From the NCBI GenBank assembly GCA_028583605.1, contig CM053330.1, positions 33,361,619 through 33,425,618 on the forward strand: DNA of 64,000 nucleotides, written 5' to 3'. Positions within the stretch are counted from its first letter, which is position 1, and each line of letters starts with the position of its first letter. This document shows positions 46,501 to 49,541 of the stretch, piece after piece. The notes under the pieces are model-generated. The model saw only the letters and a program-made list of their open reading frames with translations, was not told the origin of the DNA and made no database searches. The stretch comes from Dastarcus helophoroides. Lineage: Eukaryota > Arthropoda > Insecta > Coleoptera > Bothrideridae. The position numbers and the translations under genes were made by a program.

Positions 46501-49077
46501 TGTTGGGGAATACACCTTTGTTGTAAGAGAATGTGAACAATTTGCTTACGACAGGAATCAATTCTGGGGAGCATTTCTTAAGAACAATAGCAAGAATACC
46601 ATCAAGGCCAGAAGCTGTCGATATGTCAAGCTTAAGGAGAATCTTTCTGATTGTGCGTTTTTTAAAAAAAACTTTGGGCATCAAAGTGCCAACCTTAGGA
46701 AGAATAGGAGCTTCTGCGTTTCGAGAATCAAGATTGGAATTTTCAGCAAACATTAAGGCTAACATGTCAGCCTGATCCTTGGAGGTAGTAGCAATATTGC
46801 TATTTTCATCGAATAAAGGCGGAAAATTTGAAGATGTAAAATTCTTTCCAATCGACTTTGCAATTCCCCAAAAGGACCTAGAACCGTTCGGACAGTTGAT
46901 AAGCCTTTAGCCCGTTTTACGATCGAAATCACGTTTTGCCTCGTCAACAACCTGTTTACAAGAATTTTGTGCTTCTACAAATATGGTCAGAGTCTCCATT
47001 GAGAGGTTATTTCACCAACGACGATATGCGCGATTTTTGCAGGAGAACAGCCCGAGCACATTTTTTACTGAACCAAGATTTACTGGAGGCAGAATTCTTT
47101 TGGGAGTGGGGAATTGAGCATTCCATACCAATCAGGATAGTTTCCGTGATGGATTCGCCGACAAAGAAAGGGTTGTCTGAGTTAAAGAATTTTAAAATTG
47201 TAAAAACAAATTCAAAATTATAAAAGATAAATTTGTGCAAAAATACAAATTTAAAGAAAAGAAGTCGATATTTAGAAAAAATATTGAAATTTTAAATAAG
47301 AACGAATTTTGAATAAAATATGGAAACTACTGGAGAAATTCCCTGTAGTTAAATATAAATTTTCGATTGATTGTTTGAGTCAGAAGGGGCCAAATATTGT
47401 GCCTTGTTCTATTCTAGCTACATCTATAAAGACAAAAATATATTCCTAACTTATTGTTAATAACTATTAAGAGAATTTCTCTGAAGATGATAGCTTAGTT
47501 ATCTAAACGATTTAGAGCAACATTTGTTCTGTTTTTTAATCTATCTTGGTTTCAGAGAACAATATTTGTATTTCAATTTTTGAAGACAACCAAAAACCAG
47601 TCTGTTCCATCAAAATAGATAACATTTTGTTTAAAGTTTAATCCACTCGCATTAAAAAATTGCGAAATTGCGAGTAGGGTGCGGAAACAAGGATAGATGG
47701 CGATGAACCGCCTTCTTAAACAAGGATAGGTTGTAATTTTTGGGGAAAATTCCTTTCGGTAACAAGTTCCATAACTTGGAAGTTCTATAGAAAAAAGAGT
47801 CTCCGTAGACAGAAGTCCTCACTATGTCAAGCTGGACCGCACAGGAATTTGCTGTCCCCGACTGTCTAGTATGCCTCAAGAATCTTTTCTTTAAAGGGAT
47901 CAATCCTATTAGTTCCTGCGAGCATCTTCCATGATAGTACTTGTAGAAAAGAAACAAGTCACCAACCATACGCCTGTGCTCTAGTGTTTCGAGAGAATCG
48001 ATCAGACTCTCGTCATCAATTAGGTGAATCGCTCTTCTTTAAATTGAATCCAAGAGAGCTAAGGTGTGTTTTCTCTGAAGATAATAGCTTAGTTATCTAA
48101 ACGATTTAGAGCAATATTTGTTCTGTTTTTTAATCTATCTTGGTTTCAGAGGACAAAATTTGTATTTCAATTTTTGAAGACAACCAAAGACCAGTCCTTT
48201 CCATCAAAATTAACTCTTTGTTTTGGCAAAAGAAATCAAAACACTTGGGTCCTTTTGCAACTATTTTATATGCCCAACTCATTCAGCTGAATGGTTTTTT
48301 GGTTAATAGATGGTGCTATGTTTTAAAATAATACCTTTTTTATAGCAAAGATCATGACTTCTTCTAAACTATGTGCTAAAAATCTATAATTTTGGTGAAA
48401 CGGACTGGTCCTTGGTTATCTTCAAAAATTGAAATACAAATCTTGTCCCCTGAAACCAAAAAAGATTAAAAAACACAACAAAGGTTGCTCTAGTACCTTT
48501 CTGAAGATGGCTATCGAAACGCGTTAGAGCAACATTTATTGTGTTTTTTAATCTTTCTTGGTTTCAGAGGACAATATTTGTATTTCAATTTTTGAAAATA
48601 ACCAAGGACCAGTCCGCTCCATAAAAATTATCTTTTTGTTTTGGCAAAAGGAATCAAAGCAGTTGGGTCCTTTTGCAGGTATTTTACATGCCCAATTCAT
48701 TAAGCTGAATGGTTTTTTGGTTAATAGATGGTGCTAGTTTTTAAAATGAGACCTGTTTTTTTACAGAAAACATCTGCTGAATTATGTACTAAAAATATAA
48801 TTTTTAAGATCTGTGGCCTGGTTCCTTCTTGCAAAAGCCGTTCAATTTATTATTTAAATATAAGTGCATTAGTTTAAAAACCTCATTTTTTTCAGATATC
48901 AGTGAAACTGAAGCGTCATCGTCAGCTGACAATGCATTTCTGGAGGTGCCTCAAATTCGCAAAGGGAGGTCAAAGTCTGTAGACCACGATGCTTCCCAGG
49001 TGGAAAAGAGTGTCATAGTAAAGAGGATTTGTACCAAGTGTGGGCACGACATTTTATTTTCAAATGGTCATAAATAA
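1462..49077 (+). CDS. Hdc: Histidine decarboxylase, 3' nine coding exons (5' exons outside window)
   Basis: PLP-dependent group II decarboxylase converting histidine to histamine; in insects histamine is the photoreceptor and mechanosensory transmitter. Exons: 1462-1581, 1999-2283, 6028-6257, 7397-7487, 7636-7734, 17866-18199, 33133-33300, 33997-34167, 48896-49077. All junctions are GT/AG and the frame is kept throughout (1680 nt, 559 aa plus stop). Visible family signatures are [16 protein letters not shown] (PLP-stacking His), [13 protein letters not shown] (PLP Lys at 6220-6222), DFMHWQIPL and the C-terminal [10 protein letters not shown]. The tail [11 protein letters not shown] and [18 protein letters not shown] is what I recall from insect Hdc after the catalytic domain, and it separates this gene from Ddc and Tdc. 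About the first 100 residues, including the start, lie left of the window. The gene is greatly expanded by intronic transposons; the exons look intact. Confidence 0.92.
1999..2283 (+). CDS. Hdc: Hdc exon (TTASES to GLIPFW, PLP-stacking His)
   Basis: Ninety-five codons, phase 0. The acceptor is TTCCCAG at 1992-1998 and the donor is TGG|GTAAGT. It encodes [15 protein letters not shown], the SDQAHSS segment whose His stacks on PLP in this family, and the [14 protein letters not shown] segment. Confidence 0.95.
2596..2990. repeat. Penelope-like element terminal-repeat relics
   Basis: Shares words with the terminal region of the Penelope-like element at 27.2-27.5 kb: GGAAGAGCACGG, CCAGAGACGAAACTCTTC, GTAGTTCTTTGACACAGTCC and GAAGAAGTATATCT. 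The GACGAAACTCTTCTAGTAGTTCTTT unit recurs three times (about 2780, 2830, 2910), so this looks like a rearranged cluster of pseudo-LTR fragments in Hdc intron 2. No coding part is present. Confidence 0.6.
3231..3671 (+). repeat. 147-bp tandem triplication inside the RNase H segment
   Basis: Three direct copies start at 3231, 3378 and 3525 with the word AGTCCAACGAGAAGG; the spacing is exactly 147 bases both times, 49 codons. Units 1 and 2 share a stop (AAGTAACTA) where unit 3 reads AAGCAACTA, so the duplication probably propagated an already mutated unit. Confidence 0.9.
3889..4404. repeat. Foldback element B, copy 2
   Basis: Starts with TGCAAGTAGAATGCAACC near 3891 and contains the same arms as copy 1 (GGTTTCGATCTTGTTAAATC opposite GATTTAACAAGATCGAAACC). 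The right end stops at GATACACATTCCAG, short of the expected full terminus. It interrupts the retrotransposon fragment around it. Confidence 0.8.
4572..6027. other. Hdc intron 2 remainder, nothing recognised
   Basis: AT-rich unique-looking sequence. It has one open stretch without an ATG at 4795-5058 (87 codons) that resembles no family I know. It ends in the pyrimidine-rich acceptor TTTCTTTTTTAAG before the exon at 6028. Confidence 0.5.
6028..6257 (+). CDS. Hdc: Hdc exon with the PLP-binding lysine
   Basis: 230 bases. The acceptor TTTTTTAAG precedes 6028, and the exon ends ATG TG|GTGAGT, splitting the Trp codon. It encodes [19 protein letters not shown], the [20 protein letters not shown] strand-loop (the Asp that contacts the PLP ring nitrogen) and [17 protein letters not shown]. 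The Schiff-base lysine is codon AAA at 6220-6222. Confidence 0.96.
6335..6527. repeat. Foldback MITE A, copy
   Basis: The left arm begins GGTGGAACGCACTGGTCC. The two arms carry the hallmark AAACCAAGAAAGATTAAAAA and its reverse complement, around GCCAAGATGATAGCTTGG. The right arm is truncated. It lies in Hdc intron 3. It is one of at least fourteen copies in the window. Confidence 0.8.
6667..6708. other. Perfect 18-bp hairpin
   Basis: TTACAGGTTTGGTGTAGT (6667-6684) is exactly complementary to 6691-6708 across a six-base loop. The pair abuts the small MITE at 6709. The stem is shorter than an animal pre-miRNA stem, so it is more likely a transposon-end remnant. Confidence 0.85.
6709..6895. mobile_element. 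Small MITE with TAA target duplication (PIF/Harbinger-like)
   Basis: The ends are TGGTCCGTATTCACCG and, inverted at the right, CGGTGGATACGCACCA; they match at 13 of the first 15 positions. TAA flanks both sides (6706-6708 and 6896-6898). Length is 187 bp and it is non-coding. A TWA trinucleotide target site is characteristic of PIF/Harbinger, and this is the main basis for the class. Confidence 0.55.
7397..7487 (+). CDS. Hdc: Hdc exon (VKNSEALH to AIDFM)
   Basis: 91 bases between ATTGCTTACAG and ATG|GTAAGT. The first G completes the Trp codon begun in the previous exon. It encodes [20 protein letters not shown] and then the GLAIDFM segment leading into the dimer-interface region. Confidence 0.95.
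7636..7734 (+). CDS. Hdc: Hdc exon ([10 protein letters not shown] block)
   Basis: Thirty-three codons, phase 0, between TTTCTTTAG and AAG|GTAAGT. It encodes [20 protein letters not shown] followed by [13 protein letters not shown], a highly conserved stretch of group II decarboxylases. Confidence 0.96.
7893..7970. repeat. Foldback element B, fragment (copy 3)
   Basis: Carries only AATGCACAGACCAATAG through the word GACCGGTTTCGATCTT, matching the left arm of copies 1 and 4. It abuts the left end of the large palindrome that follows. Confidence 0.75.
7975..10590. repeat. Giant imperfect palindrome, arms about 0.9-1.0 kb
   Basis: Sequence from about 7975 to 8850 reappears as its diverged reverse complement from about 9575 to 10590. 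Examples: TATAGAGATTTAGATGTTTT at 7987 against AAAACATCTAAGTCTCTATA near 10561, and TTTAATCCAGTATATTATAA at 8792 against its complement near 9620. The right arm has an extra partial duplication (10090-10230 resembles 10240-10405). The spacer contains foldback B copy 4. It lies wholly in Hdc intron 5. Confidence 0.85.
8866..9317. repeat. Foldback element B, copy 4 (nearly complete)
   Basis: The ends are GTAGAATACAATCCAGA on the left and its inverse TCTGGATTGTATTCTAC with TTGCA on the right. Arms pair over nearly their whole length with a minimal loop around 9093-9100. It is the most symmetric copy and shows the full terminus. Confidence 0.88.
11232..12513 (-). mobile_element. mariner transposon, inactivated
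   Basis: About 1.28 kb flanked by TA. The left end reads ACGAGGGTGGTCTGATAAGT and the right end, inverted, reads ACGAGGGCGGTCCTATATGG. It encodes a mariner transposase remnant on the - strand. Base composition is visibly more GC-rich than the surrounding intron, as expected for a later insertion. Confidence 0.92.
11297..12333 (-). pseudogene. mariner transposase pseudogene
   Basis: The remnant runs from ATG at 12333 to the family stop at 11297, about 345 codons, the usual mariner length. Recognisable blocks are the helix-turn-helix region ([20 protein letters not shown]), [19 protein letters not shown], the WVPRLLT linker, FVTVDETW with the first catalytic Asp, HHDNAPAH with the second, and a PPYSPDL-type block with the third, in a shifted frame. 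This is a D,D34D-type triad. Lesions include a stop at codon 5, a stop just before the HHDNAPAH block, a frameshift soon after it, and another stop near the C terminus. The longest intact stretch is 11608-12309. It cannot make an active enzyme. Confidence 0.9.
12514..13727. other. Intron 5 filler with a GC-rich palindromic pocket
   Basis: Mostly A/T-rich low-complexity sequence. Around 13045-13140 lies a short inverted pair, GATTATTATGCTATTTATAA with TAATAATC, followed by a GC-rich segment containing GCCAGGCGACGAGGCGTC and a near-complementary GTCGTCTGGC. No exon is supported. The open stretch at 13282-13467 is composition-driven. Confidence 0.4.
13728..17833. mobile_element. 4.1-kb hAT-like non-autonomous insertion
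   Basis: The left end CAGTGGCGGTTCGTAG (13728) and the inverted right end CAGTGGCGACTCGCAT (ending 17833) form hAT-style termini. Both are followed inward by GGGGTGCTGC-type words. The 8-bp flanks ATTGAGAC are identical (13720-13727 and 17834-17841), the size of a hAT target duplication. The interior has no transposase. It is low-complexity sequence built from degenerate AAAATTTCGACTTTTTTC-like words, T-rich on the left and turning A-rich on the right, and it contains a secondary insertion at 16390-16795. Confidence 0.85.
16390..16795. repeat. Interspersed repeat ending GCCAGCTAGT (Helitron- or RTE-like)
   Basis: Contains ACTCCAGAACGGCTGAACGA at the left and ACGAAGTTCGACAGGGCCAG then CTAGT at the right. 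These words typify a widespread class of insect interspersed repeats. It differs sharply in composition from the filler around it. I cannot decide between a Helitron-type end and a LINE 3' end. Confidence 0.5.
17866..18199 (+). CDS. Hdc: Hdc exon (C-terminal catalytic domain)
   Basis: 334 bases between TATTTTCAG and GGAG|GTAAAG, ending in phase 1. It encodes [54 protein letters not shown] and the [13 protein letters not shown] helix. The donor is chosen because it restores [11 protein letters not shown] across the next junction. Read straight on, the frame would instead add 14 residues and stop at 18241-18243. Confidence 0.93.
18200..18509. other. Start of Hdc intron 6, nothing recognised
   Basis: AT-rich intronic sequence after the donor at 18200. 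No element ends were recognised and there is no AATAAA just after the read-through stop. Confidence 0.5.
18510..19365 (+). pseudogene. Tc1/mariner-superfamily transposase pseudogene
   Basis: Sense-strand translation in shifting frames gives [40 protein letters not shown] and LSDEYSF with the first catalytic Asp, then [28 protein letters not shown] with the second Asp, and a C terminus resembling [10 protein letters not shown]. This is a common insect transposase of the IS630/Tc1/mariner superfamily, of a type distinct from the mariner at 11.2 kb. There are frameshifts near 18775 and 18960, and stops in the third block. Terminal inverted repeats were not found, so it is an old fragment. It lies in Hdc intron 6. 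Confidence 0.8.
20266..20359. repeat. Mini-MITE inside the RNase H domain
   Basis: About 94 bp with inverted ends CCCAAGCAACATTGAT and, from the right, CCTAAGCAACACTGAATG. The interior is AT-rich and near-palindromic (AATAAACGTTTATT). It interrupts the retrotransposon reading frame just before the WVPGHK block. Confidence 0.6.
20968..22284 (-). mobile_element. LINE family G, copy 1 (5' truncated, nested)
   Basis: The 3' end is an A-run after TTTGCGAGTAGATTAAACTT (- strand). It carries RT blocks [30 protein letters not shown] (first catalytic Asp present), [13 protein letters not shown] and YSYADDS in one 179-codon frame (21710-22249), then the C-terminal tail with [18 protein letters not shown]. 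It is 5' truncated in the RT fingers at about 22284. The family resembles CR1/jockey-type LINEs lacking RNase H. It splits the host LINE between the [14 protein letters not shown] end and [10 protein letters not shown]. Confidence 0.88.
23500..23750. repeat. Interspersed repeat tail
   Basis: Contains GCGGACAGACAAACAGACAA then ACACACTTTCTC, a 3'-terminal motif common in insect RTE-type LINEs and derived SINEs, preceded by about 200 bases of compatible sequence. No coding part was recognised. Confidence 0.4.
23886..24088. mobile_element. 203-bp hAT-like MITE
   Basis: The ends CAGGGGCGGATTTAAG and, inverted, CAGGGGCGGATTAAAG match at 15 of 16 positions. Flanking octamers CTCAAAAC (23878-23885) and CTCAATAC (24089-24096) match at 7 of 8, consistent with a slightly decayed hAT target duplication. 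Confidence 0.85.
24388..26427 (-). CDS. LINE reverse transcriptase ORF, 679 codons open
   Basis: The largest open frame in the window. N-terminal linker residues 1-110 include [17 protein letters not shown] blocks follow: [17 protein letters not shown] (about 245-261), HGFVEKRST (about 281-289), [15 protein letters not shown] with the first catalytic Asp (about 316), [20 protein letters not shown] (about 371-390) and [10 protein letters not shown] (about 400-409). The catalytic box is thus F-T-D-D where relatives have A before the two Asp, so both acidic residues remain. Thumb and C-terminal tail follow ([22 protein letters not shown]). The frame starts inside ORF2, since the endonuclease lies upstream at 26647-27105 in a separated frame. 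It could still yield an RT fragment but not a full ORF2 protein. Confidence 0.85.
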   Translation of the reverse strand: MNIACSTFYEILTNTFESAIPRYTQKSNCRTCYPPWFDSHFIKLIKFKGRLHKNYKRTRNSNVYENFKYYRALCKKIADQSYKEYLLNVQNSISNDPKKFWSFIQIKKGRTRIPGVMSYGTAQLSTPQEIVDGFVTFFKSVYITPSNTHNLDKTATKYFSHFPDTVSILNITEAEILEALKRSKDKFTSGPEDIPSFLLKDCANVFSKPLTILFNLSLKTSEFPSLWKQACITPVFKKGTTTQISNYRPISLLCNFAKTFESILYKRIHASLKNFISENQHGFVEKRSTVTNLASFSHYVAEIIDRHGQVDCVYTDFQKAFDQIDHFIFLQKLQLYGFSNRLIHFFMSYLTNREQFVKYRNFKSNTFSPTSGVPQGSNLGPLIFVLFINDIVSVIKSSKLLFTDDLKFFSSVSSNEDCVLIQKDIDAVVKWCNDNRLSLNVSKCNVASYSRKINIIKHEYEINSVFLSRCESIRDLGVIMDSSFNFALHKALSSAYKTYGFLCRNCKDFKNKKSLALLFQSLVLTRFEYGSLIWFPIYNTHITALESIQRRFLKFLCFIQDGVYPARGCDHNVLLNRFNFISLQTRRITHGMNFLYGLLNNCIDCPNLLSKINFLVPRQSAGSKQMFYCVNSRTNAMGRSLLVILTKYANGIADSFDFHSDSRAKLRKTIEETFSHISL
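26647..27105 (-). pseudogene. LINE AP-endonuclease domain remnant
   Basis: 152 codons with [18 protein letters not shown] and [11 protein letters not shown], the latter the conserved GDFN box of APE-type LINE endonucleases. Upstream codons near 27120-27180 give [12 protein letters not shown], the catalytic Glu block, in the same domain. It is separated from the RT frame by disrupted sequence at 26428-26646, so this ORF2 is broken. Confidence 0.8.
27552..28151 (-). pseudogene. Penelope-like GIY-YIG endonuclease region
   Basis: 199 open codons. The GIY-YIG module reads [20 protein letters not shown] then [12 protein letters not shown], including the CxC before the YIG-like VYIG and the catalytic Arg region, then [13 protein letters not shown] and REAIEVQKF with the catalytic Glu. 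This nuclease is the C-terminal domain of Penelope-like proteins. The stop is at 27552. The frame is not continuous with the RT piece upstream, so it is listed as a relic, though this domain by itself looks undamaged. Confidence 0.85.
28208..28570 (-). pseudogene. Penelope-like reverse transcriptase fragment
   Basis: 120 codons starting at [18 protein letters not shown], then [20 protein letters not shown], then [20 protein letters not shown]. In Penelope-like RTs the catalytic box is Y-V-D-D; here the second Asp is Asn (YVDN), which should abolish catalysis. Upstream sequence ([13 protein letters not shown]) continues to 28611, where a foldback MITE breaks the gene. Confidence 0.85.
28612..28850. 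repeat. Foldback MITE A, copy with 11-bp flanking duplication
   Basis: Palindromic element with arms AAACCAAGAAAGATTAAAAA and its inverse and a central GTCAAGCTTCTCAAG loop. GCCATTGAAAG occurs exactly at 28601-28611 and 28851-28861, marking the insertion duplication in the Penelope RT. Confidence 0.88.
29068..31895. mobile_element. hAT-like composite element with low-complexity filler
   Basis: The left end CAGGCCCGGATTTAAG and inverted right end CAGAGCCGGATCCAAT are similar. Flanking octamers TCCAGGAA and CCCAGAAA match at 6 of 8. Internal segments near 29540-29770 recur near 31740-31895, including ATCCAAAGTTACAAACAA and CCGCACTTATTGGATC. It contains filler of AAAATCGAATTT-type words and the foldback at 30077-31464. 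The boundaries are less secure than those of the other hAT-like elements. Confidence 0.5.
30077..31464. mobile_element. Foldback DNA element, ~1.4 kb, CAGGGTGGACCATAAGT ends
   Basis: The left end is TATACAGGGTGGACCATAAG and the right end is inverted CAGGTTGGACCATAAG, with TATA on both sides. Arms of about 400-450 bp match in reverse complement; for example TATTAACAGAGATACAGGGT near 30176 pairs with a segment near 31350, and GGCGCCAGCTGCAATACCTT pairs with sequence near 31195. The centre is unrelated AT-rich DNA. No transposase is encoded. Confidence 0.85.
32094..32165 (+). tRNA. tRNA-Trp (anticodon CCA)
   Basis: 72 bases forming a full cloverleaf. Acceptor GACTCCG (32094-32100) pairs with CGGGGTC (32158-32164), with A at the discriminator. 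The anticodon stem TCTGA/TCAGA encloses loop CTCCAGA, giving anticodon CCA at 32126-32128. The D-arm shows GGCGCAACGGTAGCGC and the T-arm GTTCAAATC. No intron. It sits in Hdc intron 6 in the same orientation as Hdc and has its own Pol III terminator. Confidence 0.96.
32170..32180 (+). terminator. Pol III T-run terminator of tRNA-Trp
   Basis: Eleven consecutive T residues begin four bases after the tRNA discriminator base, the standard RNA polymerase III stop. Confidence 0.9.
32460..32875. repeat. Interspersed repeat CTAGCTGTCTGTC...CAGCTAGTTAA
   Basis: Begins near GCGTCTAGCTGTCTGTCTGT and ends GGTGCTGGTCAGCTAGTTAA. It resembles the 16390-16795 repeat in its terminal CAGCTAGT. Internally AT-rich, non-coding. 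The class (Helitron or LINE-derived) is undecided. Confidence 0.45.
33133..33300 (+). CDS. Hdc: Hdc exon (insect-specific tail, NGSFAA motif)
   Basis: 168 bases between CTTTTTAG and CCAG|GTACGT, phase 1 at both ends. It encodes [16 protein letters not shown] and [18 protein letters not shown], which corresponds to the region just after the catalytic domain in insect Hdc. The frame joins cleanly with the exon ending at 18199. Confidence 0.93.
33997..34167 (+). CDS. Hdc: Hdc exon ([18 protein letters not shown])
   Basis: 171 bases between TCAATTTTAG and TCAG|GTAAGA, phase 1 at both ends. It encodes [20 protein letters not shown], a tail motif I recall from insect Hdc, followed by an acidic, Ser/Thr-rich stretch ([19 protein letters not shown]). 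Confidence 0.93.
34337..34405 (+). other. Possible alternative Hdc terminal exon
   Basis: After CTCTTATAG, the frame left by the preceding Hdc donor continues as [20 protein letters not shown] plus KK and stops at TAA (34403-34405). The pyrimidine tract is weak, there is no nearby AATAAA, and the segment abuts possible hAT-like ends. It may be fortuitous or transposon-derived. Confidence 0.25.
34474..35009. repeat. Possible hAT-like pair of ends around a foldback MITE
   Basis: Left AAAGTGGTGTTTCTCAAC and, inverted at the right, AAGCAGTACTTCCCAAAC are followed inward by GCTACACAC and CGCCACACAC words. These resemble hAT termini, but no convincing 8-bp duplication is seen. Confidence 0.35.
34521..34777. 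repeat. Foldback MITE A, copy with perfect 15-bp duplication
   Basis: The palindromic element is flanked by ACACTTTTGGTATTG at 34506-34520 and exactly again at 34778-34792. The loop contains a small repeated TCTCTGAAGTATCTC motif. Confidence 0.9.
35757..35838. repeat. Foldback MITE A, left arm only (unit A)
   Basis: Shows ATTGAAATACAAATCTTG through GGTTGCTCTAGCTTAGA and then stops. The matching position in units B and C continues straight into a right arm. Confidence 0.8.
36297..36541. repeat. Foldback MITE A, near-complete copy (unit A)
   Basis: Left terminus GATGGAACGTTATGGTCC and right terminus AACCGGGCCGTTCCAT. The loop holds a CT microsatellite (36395-36412) and the GATGACAGCTTGGCTGTCG core. 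Confidence 0.88.
36750..37520. repeat. 256-261-bp tandem repeat in filler (unit A only)
   Basis: GAAATCAGYCTAAATTTTG recurs at about 36754, 37015 and 37271, with following text such as AACCGAGAAAAAATGGAAAA and CAAAATTACGACAAAAAGAT repeated each time. Units B and C carry one copy of this segment. Confidence 0.9.
38355..39655 (-). mobile_element. LINE family G, copy 2
   Basis: The 3' A-run lies at 38354-38361. RT blocks include [17 protein letters not shown] (about 39490-39540) and [13 protein letters not shown] (about 39320-39360), but the YADD region is damaged around 39240-39270. It is truncated upstream at GATGGTTCATAGAATGGA (about 39650), the same break as copy 3. Confidence 0.88.
40233..40397. 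repeat. Foldback MITE A, fused copy with minimal loop (unit B)
   Basis: The left arm runs into GCTCTAGCTTAGAGCAAACC and directly into the right arm, ending GGACCGGTCCATTCCAT. The central core of other copies is absent. Confidence 0.85.
41699..42983 (-). mobile_element. LINE family G, copy 3
   Basis: Same insertion site and same upstream break as copy 2, as expected for a segmental duplicate. It has a further internal deletion of the [10 protein letters not shown] segment around 42835 (the text jumps from AGATCGGTGCC to TTTGAGATATCC). Confidence 0.88.
43525..43687. repeat. Foldback MITE A, fused copy (unit C)
   Basis: Same fused structure as 40233-40397, with GCTCTAGCTTAGAGCAAACC at the centre. 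Confidence 0.85.
44665..44684. repeat. TTAG x5 microsatellite
   Basis: Five consecutive TTAG units inside unit C. It lacks the extra G of the insect telomere repeat TTAGG. Confidence 0.9.
45061..47200 (-). mobile_element. LINE family G, copy 4 (longest)
   Basis: Extends furthest 5': from the A-run at 45061 through RT (45833-46765, 310 open codons with [34 protein letters not shown] and YSYADDS) into the endonuclease-RT linker at 46930-47200 ([19 protein letters not shown]). The first catalytic block reads [11 protein letters not shown] instead of [11 protein letters not shown], so one catalytic Asp is lost. The left ~250 bp resembles copy 3, while from about 45310 onward it is nearly identical to copy 1. 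Confidence 0.88.
47468..47612. repeat. Foldback MITE A, right half (variant 1)
   Basis: TCTCTGAAGATGATAGCTTA through GACCAGTCTGTTCCAT-like end. It shares the variant TCTAAACGATTTAGAGCAA with the copy at 48070, so those two are sister copies. Confidence 0.8.
47630..48070 (-). mobile_element. LINE family G, copy 5 (3' fragment)
   Basis: Contains the C-terminal region ([20 protein letters not shown]) and the 3' UTR, with the terminal A-run on the left disrupted at 47640-47670. It breaks at 48070 directly into a MITE half copy. Confidence 0.85.
48070..48206. repeat. Foldback MITE A, right half (variant 2)
   Basis: Starts TCTCTGAAGATAATAGCTTA and ends GACCAGTCCTTTCCATC. It is the sister of the copy at 47468. 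Confidence 0.8.
48200..48815. repeat. ~420-bp tandem duplication including MITE A
   Basis: About 190 bases after each MITE are alike: TTTGTTTTGGCAAAAGAAAT at 48215 and TTTGTTTTGGCAAAAGGAAT at 48637, both followed by GGTTTTTTGGTTAATAGATG and GTGCTAAAAAT-like words. A MITE plus this flank was duplicated just upstream of the last Hdc exon. Confidence 0.8.
48393..48626. repeat. Foldback MITE A, copy
   Basis: Left terminus GGTGAAACGGACTGGTCC, right terminus GGACCAGTCCGCTCCAT. The central loop is short (CCTTTCTGAAGATGGC). It ends about 270 bases before the last Hdc exon. Confidence 0.85.
48896..49077 (+). CDS. Hdc: Hdc terminal exon
   Basis: 182 bases after TTTTTTTCAG, entering in phase 1 and ending TAA at 49075-49077. 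It encodes [20 protein letters not shown], the basic-polar [15 protein letters not shown] stretch and the end [16 protein letters not shown], with a CxxC pair. The acceptor is strong and the joined frame is open from the exon 14.7 kb upstream. The assignment to Hdc rests on frame, strand and the poly(A) signals rather than strong recall of this tail. Confidence 0.8.
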
Positions 49078-49107
49078 TGTTCTTATGGATGTTGTTGTTG
49101 CCTGTGA

Positions 49108-49123
49108 ATAAATGTGAATAAAA
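49108..49123 (+). promoter_or_regulatory. Hdc polyadenylation signals
   Basis: Two AATAAA hexamers (49108-49113 and 49118-49123) begin 31 bases after the Hdc stop codon, implying a very short 3' UTR. Confidence 0.8.
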
Positions 49124-49361
49124 AGCTGTGAAGCATATATAATGCTTAAATACTCTCTTAAATTTAAGGTATTTGAAACACCGAGCATAGTTTGTTTCAA
49201 TTTATTGTTGGTATTGATACACAGACCAAGGATAAATATGTTAAAAATAATGAGAAAACTGTATAATTTATTTTCTATGTCTCCTTTATCTCCATACTGC
49301 ATTAGAAATTGTTGAAAAGTCTTTAATTTTAATAATAATAAACATACAGAATATCAAACAT

Positions 49362-49541
49362 TGAAAAACCAATCTTGTCGTCTGAAACAAAGAAAGATTA
49401 AAAAACATAGCAAAGGTTGCCCTGACGTGTTTCGATAGCTAAGCTATCATCTTCAGAGAGATACTTCTCTAATTTTTCTTGGTTTCAGGAGACAAGATTT
49501 GTTTTTCAATTTTTGAAGATAACCAAGGAGCAGTTTGTTTC
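49362..49541. repeat. Foldback MITE A, copy downstream of Hdc
   Basis: Arms with GAAACAAAGAAAGATTAAAA and TTTTTCTTGGTTTCAGGAGA around AAGCTATCATCTTCAGAGAG. The right end is AAGGAGCAGTTTGTTTCACC. The right arm is internally shortened. Confidence 0.8.

Noticed and set aside
35170..48070. Repeated LINE fragments considered as a host multigene family
   Set aside because: Each ends in an A-run at the same 3' terminus, is 5' truncated and carries RT motifs; this is retrotransposon structure duplicated by segmental events.
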